The translations under genes and the position numbers were made by a program. Positions 32,598 to 44,382 of a DNA stretch of 64,000 bases are shown piece after piece (the stretch's first letter is position 1; each line of letters starts with the position of its first letter). The stretch is taken from assembly GCA_023614405.1 (NCBI GenBank), contig CM042694.1:476629392-476693391 (forward strand). Reading direction: 5' to 3'. This stretch comes from Avena insularis. Lineage: Eukaryota; Streptophyta; Magnoliopsida; Poales; Poaceae. The notes beneath the pieces were generated by a model, which worked only from the letters and a program-made list of their open reading frames with translations, had not been told where the DNA came from and searched no databases.

Positions 32598-35500
32598 TGT
32601 AGCACCCCACTAAAACCACTACTACAAAATCGCTATATTTTTGTGTTGCGCATCATCATGACCGCATGCTCATGTTATCATGCCACATTGCATTTGAGCA
32701 TCGTCATGTCATCATGCATGGTTTGCCTAAAACTATTTTCTAAAAGCCTAGTTTTGTCTTCTAAAATATCTCCCGTCTTTATTCAAATCGAAACCCGGTC
32801 CTTCCGGATATTTTGTTTTTGTCTAAGAAACTATTCATAAAAGTCTTTTAAAATAAAAATATAATGTCTTATAATAAAATATTTTTGTTAAACTGGAGGA
32901 GGCAGTCGGCCAGGCCAAATGGCCCAGCTAGCTAGCCTACAACACCAGGCCCAACTAATCCCAAACCCTAACCTACCCAGCCTCTACCTAATCCACACCC
33001 CGCCGCCGCCGCTCAGATCACTCACGCACGCGTACTCGTACTCTACCAGCCACCCCATGGCACCGCGCGCCTGGCCCACCCCTGGCGATGCGCTAGCGCA
33101 GCGGCCACGTCTCCACGATCCACCCCGCTGCCAAGCTACCTATCGCAGCAGTGACGCGGACCCACCTTGCACCCTGCCGTAGCGCAGTGAACCCCCACAC
33201 GTACCAACGCGACCGTGCATCACACCGTGTCCACCCCGCGTACGTAACAACCCAGCGCTGGCCCCATCTCGCCAGCCATACCAACCCCCACGCCCCTCAC
33301 GCGGCCCAACCCCGATCCCCGTGCCTGGCCCTACCACGACCGCTCTCCCGTCTCTCGCGATCCCCTCCCCACCAACCATCGTCGCTGCCTCCCTCGATCC
33401 CGTTTCCGCGAGCCCGCCGCCTACGCCTGCAGAGCGTCGCCTCCTCCTAGGCACCACCGCTGCAGCCTCCCCTCCGCTCAACCCTAGCGCCGCCACCATG
33501 GCCGGCGGCTCTCTGGGCTCGCCGTCGCCTCTGTGGACCACGCCGTCGTGGGCGACCTCCACCCTGCAAGCCGTCCTCCAGCGCTCCACCAACGAGCTCC
33601 TCCTCGAGCCATGGTGTCGCCCGCTTCGGTAGCTGCTCGTGCGCCGCCCCTTCCGGACGTCAGCGTGCTTCCCTGCATCTGGACACCCTCGCTTGAGCCG
33701 CCGCACGCCCGTAACCTCCCCGGCTCTGCAGCGCTCCGCCGCCTTCCCCTCTGCCACAGGAGCTCTGCCGTGGAGCCTCTCCTCGTCATTGCATCGCTGC
33801 CGATTGCTCCGTGCGCTGCCACAATAGGCCCTGTCCCGCGAGCGCCGCCGGTCCTCTCAGCATCTAGCGCCGCCCCTCCCCTTTTTCCTCTGGCTCCGGC
33901 CCCTGAGCCCGTCTTCCCCGTCAAGGTTAGCACCGCACGTTGGGGCCTCTTCCTCTACTCTGAACCGCGCCCCTGTCCGTGTAGCGTCGATGGGCGCCTC
34001 CTCTTTCTCCTGCAGGTCGTGTGGTGCCACCTGCTGGTGCGTCCTTGCTGAGCTCCCTCTACATCCTCCGGCCGCCCGACCTGTTAGCCGCCTCCTGGCA
34101 AGCCTCTAGCCCCAAGACGCCATCTGCATCTTCCCCATCGGGCATGTTGCTCATGTTCAGATGTGGTGTCCTGTTGCTCTCTTCTCCTATCGTGTTGTGG
34201 TGCTAGTGCGGTTTCAAGGTGAGATACATATGTGGTGTGGTGTGGTGTGGTGGATGTGATGGTATGGTGGTGATGTATGAAGATGGAGATGCCATCCGAA
34301 GAATAACGAAGCCCCGCTATCGACCCTGAACAAGTTCGTCATCGACCACCACGACGCCAAGGTCGCCTACACGGAGCGACAAGACCGCCCACATGGAGCC
34401 GAAGGCCCAATCCTAGGCCTCGAGCCCGGAGACCTTCTTCACGAATGCCAACTTCGTCGAGACCTCGGGTGTGCCGTTCCCGGAGTCCGAAGACCGATCC
34501 ACCAAGACCGATCCCTCGAACCCTCGGAACCCCAAGATCGCGGAGTCCACTATGTGTGACCCTTATCCTCCCCTATTGTTATAATAATATATTTGTTGCA
34601 TATTAATTGTACATGCTTTGCATACATATCTTGGGAATTGGGGGTACTTTGCCAATTCACTTAATAATTAAATATGGAGGATATATGCGGACTTTTCTAG
34701 TCTTATATCGTCTCCATTTAAAATTTGTGTAGCAAACTGATGCCTTGTTTTGTTAAGACAACATTTAAACTGTGGGTTATCTAAATAACTTGAACCTTCT
34801 AATTATTTGTCGGGACCCGGTTCCGCTTAATATTGCCTAATTGCACCACATCTTCATACATACATCATGCAGGATCTTTTGTCGTAGTATTAAATAGTGC
34901 ATCCAGTGTTTCTTTTAGTGCTTTGCTTCTTCACGGATTAGGTCGTTGAGTGGATGCGAGTATCGACAAGTTCTCCAGTGTATCTTTGGCAGTGTTTCCC
35001 AGGCGAGCATCCTCCCCCTTTCTACCTATTTTGCGTTTATAGTCTTTATTTCCTCCTATTGATCTATTGCTATCCTTGTTGCGATGCTTTAGTTTCCGTG
35101 CACCATTTATATTCCCTACAGCCTCTATACTGCATTGGACACATCCTATTGCCTGTTGTTTGATAGATAGTCAGTCTTGCGAGTCGTAGTTTCATGCTCA
35201 GGTGCTGCTTCGCATTGTTGTCGTTCCACCGTGGATGGAAGGTTGGCATATGCTTAATGGTGGTGATGCTTTACGGTGGAGTTGATCATGACTTTAAATA
35301 CAACTATTAAATTGCTGGGATAACTAATGAAAGAGGCACCGGTGGGCAATATCTGTTATTTGGTTTTTAACCGCTCACTTGTGTCCCGTAGGCCCCGAGT
35401 ACTTGATACCTGTTCCTTGACTATCGCACTATCCGCATGTGGGACCATGAATCCCCTTAGCCAGAGCTTGATTCATTTCTTATTTCTTGGGGCCACAAAC

Positions 35501-36812
35501 TAGTTTGGGGCTTTATTACTATCCTGTACTTATGCCATGCTTTACTGCTTTATTTACAATTGTGCGTGTATCACATGTACTATTTAGGAATTGCGGAGTG
35601 TTTTCACGGTATCGACAAGCCCAGTCACACTTTCGGGTTCCCAGTCGTTTACAGCCATTGGCGCAAACCTTGGGTCCGTCTCGGAGCCGGCCAACTTCGT
35701 TGCGGGTAGCTTAATGGGGTGGCTCCCTGAAATATTTTATGAATCCTATGATTGCTTTGTCGTGAAAGCCTCGTTGGGTTTTGATTTGGTTTTTCCGAGG
35801 TTGATCGTGCGTGTGTTGCTATTTGTGCACCCCTGTAGGGTAAATCTTTCTGAAAGCCGTGTCCATAGTTATGGACGACTTGGAGCACAGTATCTCGATC
35901 ATAGACAAGCATAACTAAAGTAGTGCTATAAATTTGACTTAATATGTGGCTAGTAATCAGCTTCACTACAATGGAATGGATAATAAAAGTGCCAACAACT
36001 CCTGGGTTTGGGATGTCTCATGCTAATTGTATCTGACTAGTAAGTACTACAACTACAACTAAATGGTTAACTAAAACTGCCCACTACTTATTTTATCAGG
36101 ATGACTCATGCTATCTATATCTGACTAGTAAGTGCTTTAACTATAATGGAATGAATAAAACTGCCAACTGTGTGAGTTCCTCGGTTTGACTTCCTCGTTT
36201 GGTCTCGAGGGAGAATACCAGGATGGGTATGATTGGTGTTAGTATCAGGTGGTTTCGAATAGGTCTTTCTTATCCCTCTCTAATAGCCGATAGTTGAATC
36301 GAGTCTCTATAGATTGTTTAGTGCATGCTGCGTTGCCGCTTCAGTCAAGCATACCTATGTAGGCGAGAGCCGCCGAATTCTAGCCTCGCCGTGTACTGGC
36401 CTTAGTACTGACCGCTCCCTTTTTCCTTCGCCCTTTGTCGGCACCCCTTTTGTTTAACAGGTATAAGTTCGACGTCGTTAGCAGGGTTACCCTTCCGGCT
36501 TGGCCTGGGCAGGGTTATGGATGCCATTGGTTATTCTTCAGGGCTCTTAGCCCCATTTGCATCTTATCCGTACTCGGATGTTGTATCGTTTCAAGGTGAT
36601 TTGGATCTTTGTATTGTATATCTCTATTTTTGACTCATGGAGTCGTTGTTGTATATATATGTTTCTGTGGGTTCCATCGTGGACTATTGTGTAATGTTAT
36701 TACTTCGTTTTCCACCCGCACGCAAGTGCCTGGTGGACATCTTTGAATCGTTTCTATGCGGGTTTGGCGGGAATCGATAAAACTTGCATAGGGCCGATTC
36801 GAGGGTGTTACG
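32598..36812 (+). repeat. 3' LTR of element E (about 4.2 kb)
   Basis: A 4,215-bp partner of the 5' LTR, with TGTAGCACCCC at the start and a mutated end GTTACG. It differs from the 5' LTR by scattered substitutions and a few indels: about 25 bp extra near 33430-33465, one extra GTGGT repeat near 34240, and about 18 bp missing near 34853. Confidence 0.85.
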
Positions 36813-36829
36813 TAGGGCCAACGGTAGAG

Positions 36830-36844
36830 GCATTTGGTTGGAAA
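36830..36844 (+). mobile_element. Start of a BARE-like Copia LTR, cut by Copia element C2
   Basis: TTTGGTTGGAAA directly before the C2 insertion continues as TATGCCCAAG after it (from 40673), restoring the GGAAATATGCCC start typical of BARE-like LTRs. The GGAAA is duplicated around C2. Confidence 0.65.
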
Positions 36845-37054
36845 TGTTGGAATTTTGCCTAATAAAGGCCTAGCCTATTTATATTATTCAACAATTCCTA
36901 AAATCTTAGAGGCCCACTTGGCCCATTCATGCAAGGCAAGAGGTGGGACAAGAGTTTAGTCCCACATTGCTTGTTGAGTGGAAGTTGGACTAGCTTATAA
37001 GGTGAGCTCTTCCACCACTTGTACGAGCTTGAGAAGAGAAGACATATACACGCG

Positions 37055-39156
37055 CCATGTTAGACACATTGGGTCTCTCCAAGGAATGGTGGGGGAGGCA
37101 TTACTGACTGCATGTCATGTCCTAAATCGAGTTTCCACTAAGAACAAAGAGATTACTCCATTTGAAGAATGGGAAAAGAAAATATTAAACTTTCTTACTT
37201 GCGAACTTGGGGTTGTCTGGCAAAGGTTCATGTGCCAATCCCAAAGAAGCGCAAACTTGGACCAAAAACCGTGGACTGTGTTTTCTGGGATATGCTTTTC
37301 ATAGCATCGGCTATAGATTCTTGATAGTAAAATCTGGAGTACCAGACATGCATGTTGGTACAATCATGGAGTCAAATGATGTGACTTTCTTTGAGGATAT
37401 CTTTCCCATGAAGGATATACCTAGCTCATCAAATTAGGAGATACCTGACTCATTGAATCAGGAAATACCCACAATTCCTGAACATACCGTTCCTATTGAA
37501 CACTCAGAAAAACTTGAGGAGGATGATAATGAAATTCCTAAGAGGAGTAAGAGACAGAGGTTTGCAAAGTATTTTGGTAATGATTTCATTGTTTACCTTG
37601 TGGATGATACTCCTACTTCTATTTCGGAAGCCTATGCATCTCCTGATGCTGACTACTGGAAGGAATCCGTTCGTAGTGAGATGGATTCCATCTTAGCGAA
37701 TGGAACATGGGAGATCACCAATCGTCCTTATGGGTGCAAACCTGTAGGATGCAAATGGGTGTTTAAGAAGAAACTTAGGCCTGATGGTACTATTGAGAAG
37801 TACAAGGCAAGACTTGTAGCCAAGGGTTATACCCAAAAATAAGGTGAGGACTACTTTGATACTTACTCACCCGTAGCTAGATTGACCACCATTCGAGTAC
37901 TACTATCTTTGGCTACCTCACATGGTCTTCTCGTTCATCAAATGGATGTGAAGACGGCTTTCCTAAATGGAGAGTTGGACGAGGAAATTTATATGGATCA
38001 GCCAGATGGATTTGTAGTGAGTGGCCAAGAAGGAAAAGTGTGTAAGTTGTTGAAGTTCTTATATGGCCTTAAACAAGCACCTAAGCAGTGGCACGGAAAT
38101 TTTGAGAGAACCCTAACCACTACAGGCTTTGCTGTAAACGAAGCTGACAAATGTGTATATTATCGATATGGTGGGGGCGAGGGAGTGATTCTACGTTTGT
38201 ATGTTGATGACATACTGATTTTTGGGACCAATCTTAATGTGATTAAGGAAGTCAAGGATTTCTTATCTCAGTCTTTTGAGATGAAGGATCTAGGAGTAGC
38301 TGATGTTATTTTGAACATCAAGCTATTGACAGATGATAATGGTGGGATCACACTGCTTCAGTCTCACTATGTGGAAAAGATCTTGAGTCGCTTTGGGTAT
38401 AGCAACTGCAAGTCTTCTCCAACACCGTATGATCCTAGTGTGTTACTTCGAAAGAATAGAGGCACTACTTGAGATCAATTGACATACTCTCAGATTATTG
38501 GGTCGCTTATGTATTTAGCTAGCGCTACGAGGCCTGACATCACTTTTGCTGTGAGAAAACTCAGTCGATTTGTTTCAAATCCTGGAGATGATCATTGGAA
38601 AGCTCTTGAGAGAGTCATGCGCTATCTAAACGGCACTGCGAGCTATGACATTCACTATACTGGGTACCCAAGGGTGTTGTAGGGCTATAGTGATTCAAAT
38701 TGGATATCTCATGCTGATGAGATAAAGGCCACGAGTGGATATGTATTTACACTTGGTGGTGGCGCTGTTTCTTGGAAGTCTTGCAAGTAGACCATCTTAA
38801 CGAGGTCAACTATGGAAGTAGAACTCGCAACATTAGACACAACCACTGTTGAAGCAGAGTGGCTTAGAGAACTCTTGATGGACTTACCTGTGGTTGAGAA
38901 ACCTATACCCGCAATCCCATTGAACTGTGATAATCAAACTGTGATTGTTAAAGTGAACAGTTCTAAGGATAACATGAAGTCCTCAAGACATGTGAAGAGG
39001 AGATTGAAATCTGTCAGGAAAATGAGAAACTCCGGAGTTATTGCGTTGGATTATATCCAAACATCTAAGAATCTGGCAGATCCCTTCACAAAGGGTCTAT
39101 CGCGTAATGTGATAGAAAATGCATCAAATGAGATGGGTATGAGACCCACAATATAA
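37055..39156 (+). pseudogene. pol: Copia pol fragment: integrase tail, reverse transcriptase and RNase H with in-frame stops
   Basis: The integrase C-terminal region (LLTACHVLNRVSTKNK, then GYRFLIVKSGVPDMHV) is followed by reverse transcriptase: ILANGTWEI, CKWVFKKKLRPDGTIEKYKA, MDVKTAFLNGELDEEIYMDQ, FLYGLKQAPKQWH and the catalytic YVDDILIF at about 38200. RNase H follows (LVASATRPD-type block, STMEVELATLDTTTVEAEWL, HVKRRLKSVR and NLADPFTKGL). From 37207 to 39156 one frame is kept throughout, interrupted by five stops (about 37435, 37840, 38470, 38680 and 38788) and no frameshift. Two stops (38470, 38788) sit where CGA or CAG codons are expected, consistent with cytosine deamination. Not functional. 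Confidence 0.85.
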
Positions 39157-39707
39157 GTTTTCCATAGTGGTAAACCACTCTATGTGATCGGAGATCCTGT
39201 GAATTAGAATTGGGAGACAAGTTGTTGGTTAACTGAGAGGAAAGTATCCCTACTTTAATCACCACTCCGTGAAGATGCAATACTTTCCTATTCTGCATGG
39301 CAGGTTGATTTATCTTAATGTTCTCTAAGTGGCTTAGTTTAAGCAGAGATGTTGTCCTGTAGAACATCTTTTGAAGAACACACCTATATGAGTCTGATTG
39401 TTAAACATCGCAGTCTATGACAGTTGGGTGCTCTCTAATAAACTCATGAAAGGCTATGGAGTATGACGCATAAGCTCCACCTGAAGGGAAGTCCCACGGC
39501 AGCCCAGTATTGGTCAAGGCTTTGTGTAAAACTAGAATGCAGCAAACTTGCAATTCAAGGCATAATCCACTGTACAAGTTGCAAACTAGTGTAGCATAGA
39601 GTTCTAGGTGGAAGTTCAACTTAACAGTCTCCACTAGTACCAATATATAAACAATGTTTTGGAACCATAGGCAAATTTTTGTATGCCTCTGGGATCTGGT
39701 GGGGGAT

Positions 39708-40667
39708 TGTTGGAATTTTTCCTAATAAAGGCCCAGCCCATTTATATTATTCAACAATTCCTGAAATCCTAGAGGCCCACTTGGCCCATTCATGCAAGGC
39801 AAGAGGTTGGACAAGAGTTTAGTCCCACATTGCTTGTTGAGTGGAAGTTGGACCAGCTTATAAGGTGAGCTCTTCCACCACTTGTACGAGCTTGAGAAGA
39901 GAAGACATATACACGCACGCTCCTCCTCCTCCGCCGCCCGCCTCGTCACGACGCGCGCGCTGCAGGTTGCAGGAATGCCTTGAGCCGAGAGCTTCTCTTT
40001 ATTTTTGCCACGCATGAATGGATAATAATTTGAATAGTCTGCGTGAGTGGATGTTTAATACGAACTCAGTGGAGATTTAATTCGAGCTTAGTGGAAGTTG
40101 TTCGACTTTGGTCGATGCCTGTTTGTTTCCTCGGCGCCGACTGTTCGCATGCCTACCCGTGCCTATAAGAGTGAGAGGTCGCTCCTCTCCTCATGCACAC
40201 CAACGCACACCCTTGCGCCTCCAGTTCCAGAGCATTGCGCTGCTTAGATCTTCCCCATCCCGTCTTGCGGCGTGCACCGCGAGCTGGGACAGTAGGCCTC
40301 TGAGACCCCGCTGCTTCGAGTCCTGTATGGGAGAAGGGCGATAAGGTTTTTGGGGAGCGCTATCAGCATGACTACTGGCTTCATCATGGACTCCTTCACG
40401 GATAGCGACTGTGCCGACGTCTTCCCCAATGACGACTTCTTCCCCGACATCAACAACCTTTTCCTCGACAAAATGGCTGACGATGGTGCCAACCCTAACG
40501 GGAACACCGGCGGTTCCTCTACCGTGGTGTATACCATCTTTCTTAGTCTTGTTTCTCATATTCAGATAGTCGGTCATATCTTCTGGTATTTTTCTATTAT
40601 TCTGCCTGTGTTTTATCTATCTTTTACTATGGTTAAATCTCTTGGAAAATTGCTCTTTTACTCAACA
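39708..40667 (+). repeat. 3' LTR of Copia element C2
   Basis: A 960-bp LTR, TGTTGGAATT at the start and CTCAACA at the end. The first about 210 bp match the 5' stub at 36845-37054. The 3' part contains a start codon followed by an acidic frame (MTTGFIMDSFTDSDCADVF, from 40368) that runs through the end of the LTR; whether it is ever translated is unknown. Confidence 0.85.
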
Positions 40668-42379
40668 GGAAATATGCCCAAGCATAATAAAGTTGTTATT
40701 ATCATATTTCATGTTCATTGTAAGTGTTTATATCCATGCTATAACTGTATTAACTGGAAACTAAATACGTGTGTGGATATATAAACAACACCATGTGCCT
40801 AGTAAGTCTTTACTAGACTAGCTTATGATTAAATGGTGGTTAGTATTTTCTAGCCATAGACATATAATGTCATTTAATAACAAGGTCATACCATTAGGAT
40901 AATGATGTGATGGACATACCCAAAACTAAGCATAGCAATTTTATCGTGTCACTAAGTTTTAATTGTTGTATCTTTCTAATGTCAAGTATCAAGTTCAATA
41001 GACCATGAGATTATATTTGTTACTCCCTAGTGCTAGAAGAATTCTTTGAGGCATCAACCGTCACTTCGTAATTGGGTGATCATAAAGGTGTTCTTCAAGT
41101 ATCTCGAAATATCCTTATTGGGTTGCATGGATCAAGACTAGGATTTGTCACTCCATATGATGGTTATATATCTCCAGGCTCTCTCGGTAACACAACATAC
41201 TAAGAAGCTTGCAAGCATGTGACTAATGAGTTTAGTCACGGGGATATTGTATTATAGTATGAGTAAAGAGAGCTTGTTGTTAACGATATTGAACTAGGTA
41301 TGGTGATACCAGTGATCGAATCTTGGGCAAGTAACATATCACGAGACAAAGGGAATTGTATATGAGATTATTTTAATCCTCGACATCATGGTTCAAATGA
41401 TGGGCTATCTTCGTAGAGTATGTGGGAATCATTATGATAATCCATGGTCCTACTATTGGTTATTGATTAGAGACGTGTCTCGATCATGTCCACATGTTCT
41501 CAAACCCGCGGGATCACACACTTAACGCTCGATGTCGCTAGGGTGGTAATGAGATATTAAGATGGTGATATCAAATTTTGATTTAGAGTCTCGAATGAGA
41601 TCCATGACATCATGAGGAGATTCAGAATGATACATAGATGAATAAAAAGATATATGAAGGTGATTTAGGGTTCCCGAAGAAGTTCAGGAATTTGTCGGTA
41701 TTGTATCAGGGATTTCTAGAAGGTTCCAGAGGGATACATGGTGGGGCCCACCTATCCAGGATGGCCCAAGTGGTTTGAGGGGATGGCATGTTGGCCTACA
41801 TGTGGTAGGGTCCATGCCCTCCAAGGACCATGTGTATACCTCGCTAGGAAACCCTAGCCATCGGGGGCAACTTGGGGGGAGGGCGAGTTGACCCCCTTTG
41901 GCCGCCAACCACCATCTTGGAGGGGTTGCTAAGCAAGGAAGCCCCTCCACGCATATATCAAGGAAAGGGAATGGGCTCGGAGTCTCACCCCCTAATCCCT
42001 AGCCGCCTCACTCGCTCTCTTCTTCCTCCTCCACCTTGGATTACTCGGTGAAGCTTTGTCGAGATACACCATACTCCACCACCACGTCATGGTGCTACCA
42101 GGATTGATCTCATCTACCTCTCCACCTTGTATTGATGTATCAAGGAGGAGGATACGCGAACAAGATGTACATGTATGTAACTTGGAGGCATCGTTCGTGC
42201 GGTGTTGGATCGGATCGTGAAGAAGTACAACTACATCAACCATGATCTTTAGATCGTTTCCACTCGTACTCTACAAGGGTATGTAGATCTAATCATCCTC
42301 GTTACTATCATCTCGTAGATTAGATCCTGGTTTTATTCGCCATCTCGTAGGAAATCTTTTTTCCGGGCTACAAATCCCA
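40668..42379 (+). repeat. BARE-like Copia LTR, main part
   Basis: Continues from GGAAATATGCCC with the block order of a BARE/WIS-type LTR (AATAATAAAG-like start, GTATTAACTGGAAAC, TCATGGACAT-type middle) and ends AAATCCCA at 42379. It is followed by a degenerate PBS TGGTATTAGAGAC (42383-42395). Reading frames inside are not credible genes. Confidence 0.7.
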
Positions 42380-42775
42380 TTAGTGGTATTAGAGACGAGA
42401 TATATTTGTAGATGTTGGTGCGAGTAAAATACAATGTGTTTTATGGGTTTTTGATCTTCTTGTCTCTACCCTTTCACATGCACTTATATTTTCACAGGAT
42501 CATTTGATGAAGAAGCTCAGACCAACTTTACAAGTCCATGTACAGGAGACTGATTCTAGGTTCAACGTGCAACTTGTATTGCATAAGCATCTGGCGGGTG
42601 TGTGTCTCTCTTACTATAGTTGAAAATAGATTTGCAACGCCGGGCTTACAAAAGTTAATAAGCAACTCGTATGATCAGTTTTGTGGTTTTGTATAGGTAA
42701 GAACGGGTTTTATTGTTTCTGATAGAAGCTACGTAAAATTTGCAAGAATAAGGTAGGGGCGTCTAACTTGTTTTC
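42380..42775 (+). mobile_element. BARE-like internal leader, truncated
   Basis: About 400 bp downstream of the degenerate PBS. No gag sequence is reached; the sequence changes character near 42776. Confidence 0.5.
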
Positions 42776-44382
42776 GCATGGCAGTGATGTGGTATGGTGA
42801 TGGCAAAACTCTGTGTGTACCAACTCATTGGGACTCTAGGTACAGAGTGTTGTATCAAGTGTCTTTTCCCCACAAGGGTGACTTGGTGTCCCCAACTCCA
42901 CCGTGTGGTTGTCAAACACAAAGGTTTCGTACTATTAAAACTGAAATAAACTATAAATGAATAGAAGTAAAAGCAATCTATAACTAGGCAAGAAAGTAAA
43001 ACAATAAAGTAAAAGTATTTTTTGTTTTTTTTTGTGTTTGCTAATAGTAAAAGTGTTTTTGTTGTTTTAAGATTTAATAAGTGCAACAAGTACAAAAGTA
43101 ATGAAAGTAAATTGAAGGTTGTGTTTTCTTATGATAAAAGTTACACTATGGTTTCATGGGTTCACTTGTCTATTCTCACATAAAGTGTAGTGCCATAAAA
43201 CAATTAATAAGTAATACCATATTGATAAGAAATGCATTATGTGTGTGATAAGCATCCATATGGGAATCACGTCCTATCATAAAGATGATGCAACACATCT
43301 CACTTATACTCCTCTAGAAAGGATACTCCAAGCAATCTAGAATTAAGAACAAATAGAGTATAGCCTTAGGTACTTGTCATGGTATTGCCGACGAGTATGC
43401 CATGGAGGGGTCCTCACAGTGCGCATTTAGAGATGTGCGGTAAGGCGGAGAGTTGGCAGGTACGAGGTAACACAGTTTACCCAGGTTCAAGTCCCACAAT
43501 AGTGGCGGAACTCTACTCCTGCTATAAATCACTATAATGGCAATACGCCAAGTTACAGAGATTGGTTCACTGTGCAAGGGTGTTATGAATCGTGCCCTAA
43601 AGGCTCCCACAGGTCTAGTTTATAAAGGCACCAGAACCTAGGGTTACAGGGAAAGGACCTTTCCATACAAGGTAAAGAGTCCTACACTGATACTAACTAG
43701 TCTTTCGTGTCTTGTACTCCAATGATCTAAGTATGTCGGTGACTCGTGCGTAGCCTTCCTTTATCCGGCATGGTCCTCCCTTCTGGATCCGTCTAACTGG
43801 GCCGCCAAACAGGCCATAGGCCTTGCTACCAACTGTGGGCCACCCGGGTTAGCCGGATTAGAGACATGCTATGGTGATACCCATTTAGCATATCCCCAAT
43901 AGTACTTTGACATGATGTTTGAATGACAAATATGCCACCTTGAACAAACAAGATCATCTGGGTTGTCACTAGATGATAATAACACATGCATTCACTTTAT
44001 CTCTAGTGAGGTAACAAAAAAGGGTAAAAAACATGGTAGATCTTGAAAAAAATTGTCACTATCCAATCACTACCACCATGTTGCTCCATCTAATACACAC
44101 GTTCCCCCACACATGCCCTCTCATACAAGTTGGATCAAAACAAGTAATAAAGAACGGGGTACATAATATGCATCTACCAATACATCTCACACATAATATA
44201 AATCAGATCTCAAATATCAACTCATATAATAAAGATCCACCACATAGGAATTACATAGATGACCATAATCATGTTGGGCAGCTCATATGGTACTAGAACA
44301 ATAATAGATCAAGAGAGAAATAGATTAAGCTACTGCCACAAACCCATACTCTAGATTTGGACTACTCCCTCTTCATCATGGT
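42776..44382 (-). mobile_element. Gypsy LTR-like remnant, minus orientation, holding a solo LTR
   Basis: AT-rich sequence with blocks similar in style to the Athila-type LTRs here (GTGTGGTTGTCAA, repeated AAGTAAAAG-like runs, CTAGAACAATAATAGATCAAG). It is interrupted by the 527-bp solo LTR at 43375-43901 and ends where the Maximus-like element starts. Family not certain. Confidence 0.45.
43375..43901 (-). repeat. Solo LTR of a Gypsy family related to element F
   Basis: 527 bp flanked by a perfect target duplication GTACT (43370-43374 and 43902-43906). The minus strand starts TATTGGGGATATGC (a mutated TG) and ends CATGACA. It shares block order with the LTR at 12682-13183. The internal domain was evidently lost by LTR-LTR recombination. 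Confidence 0.85.

Larger units (their letters stand above)
27556..36812 (+). mobile_element. LARD-like LTR retrotransposon E (giant LTRs, tiny noncoding core)
   Basis: A complete 9,257-bp element bounded by a perfect 5-bp target duplication, TAGGG (27551-27555 and 36813-36817). Its LTRs are 27556-31749 and 32598-36812. They enclose only 848 bp with an initiator-Met-type PBS and no retrotransposon protein. LTRs over 4 kb with noncoding internal DNA are the hallmark of LARDs such as Sukkula in barley, but those have an internal domain of some 3.5 kb; the core here is much shorter. It must use proteins supplied in trans. Family name not assigned. Confidence 0.85.
36845..40667 (+). mobile_element. 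Copia element C2, internally deleted
   Basis: A 3,823-bp element flanked by a perfect target duplication GGAAA (36840-36844 and 40668-40672). A 5' LTR stub (36845 to about 37054) runs directly into the integrase C-terminus, so the rest of the 5' LTR, PBS, gag, protease and most of integrase are missing. Pol then continues to 39156. A polypurine tract (GGTGGGGGA, 39698-39706) precedes a 960-bp 3' LTR (39708-40667) with TGTTG...CAACA ends. Confidence 0.85.

Noticed and set aside
32143..32619. 158-codon minus-strand frame in the core of element E
   Set aside because: It runs across the core/LTR boundary at 32598 and shows no domain; the element is transcribed on the plus strand.
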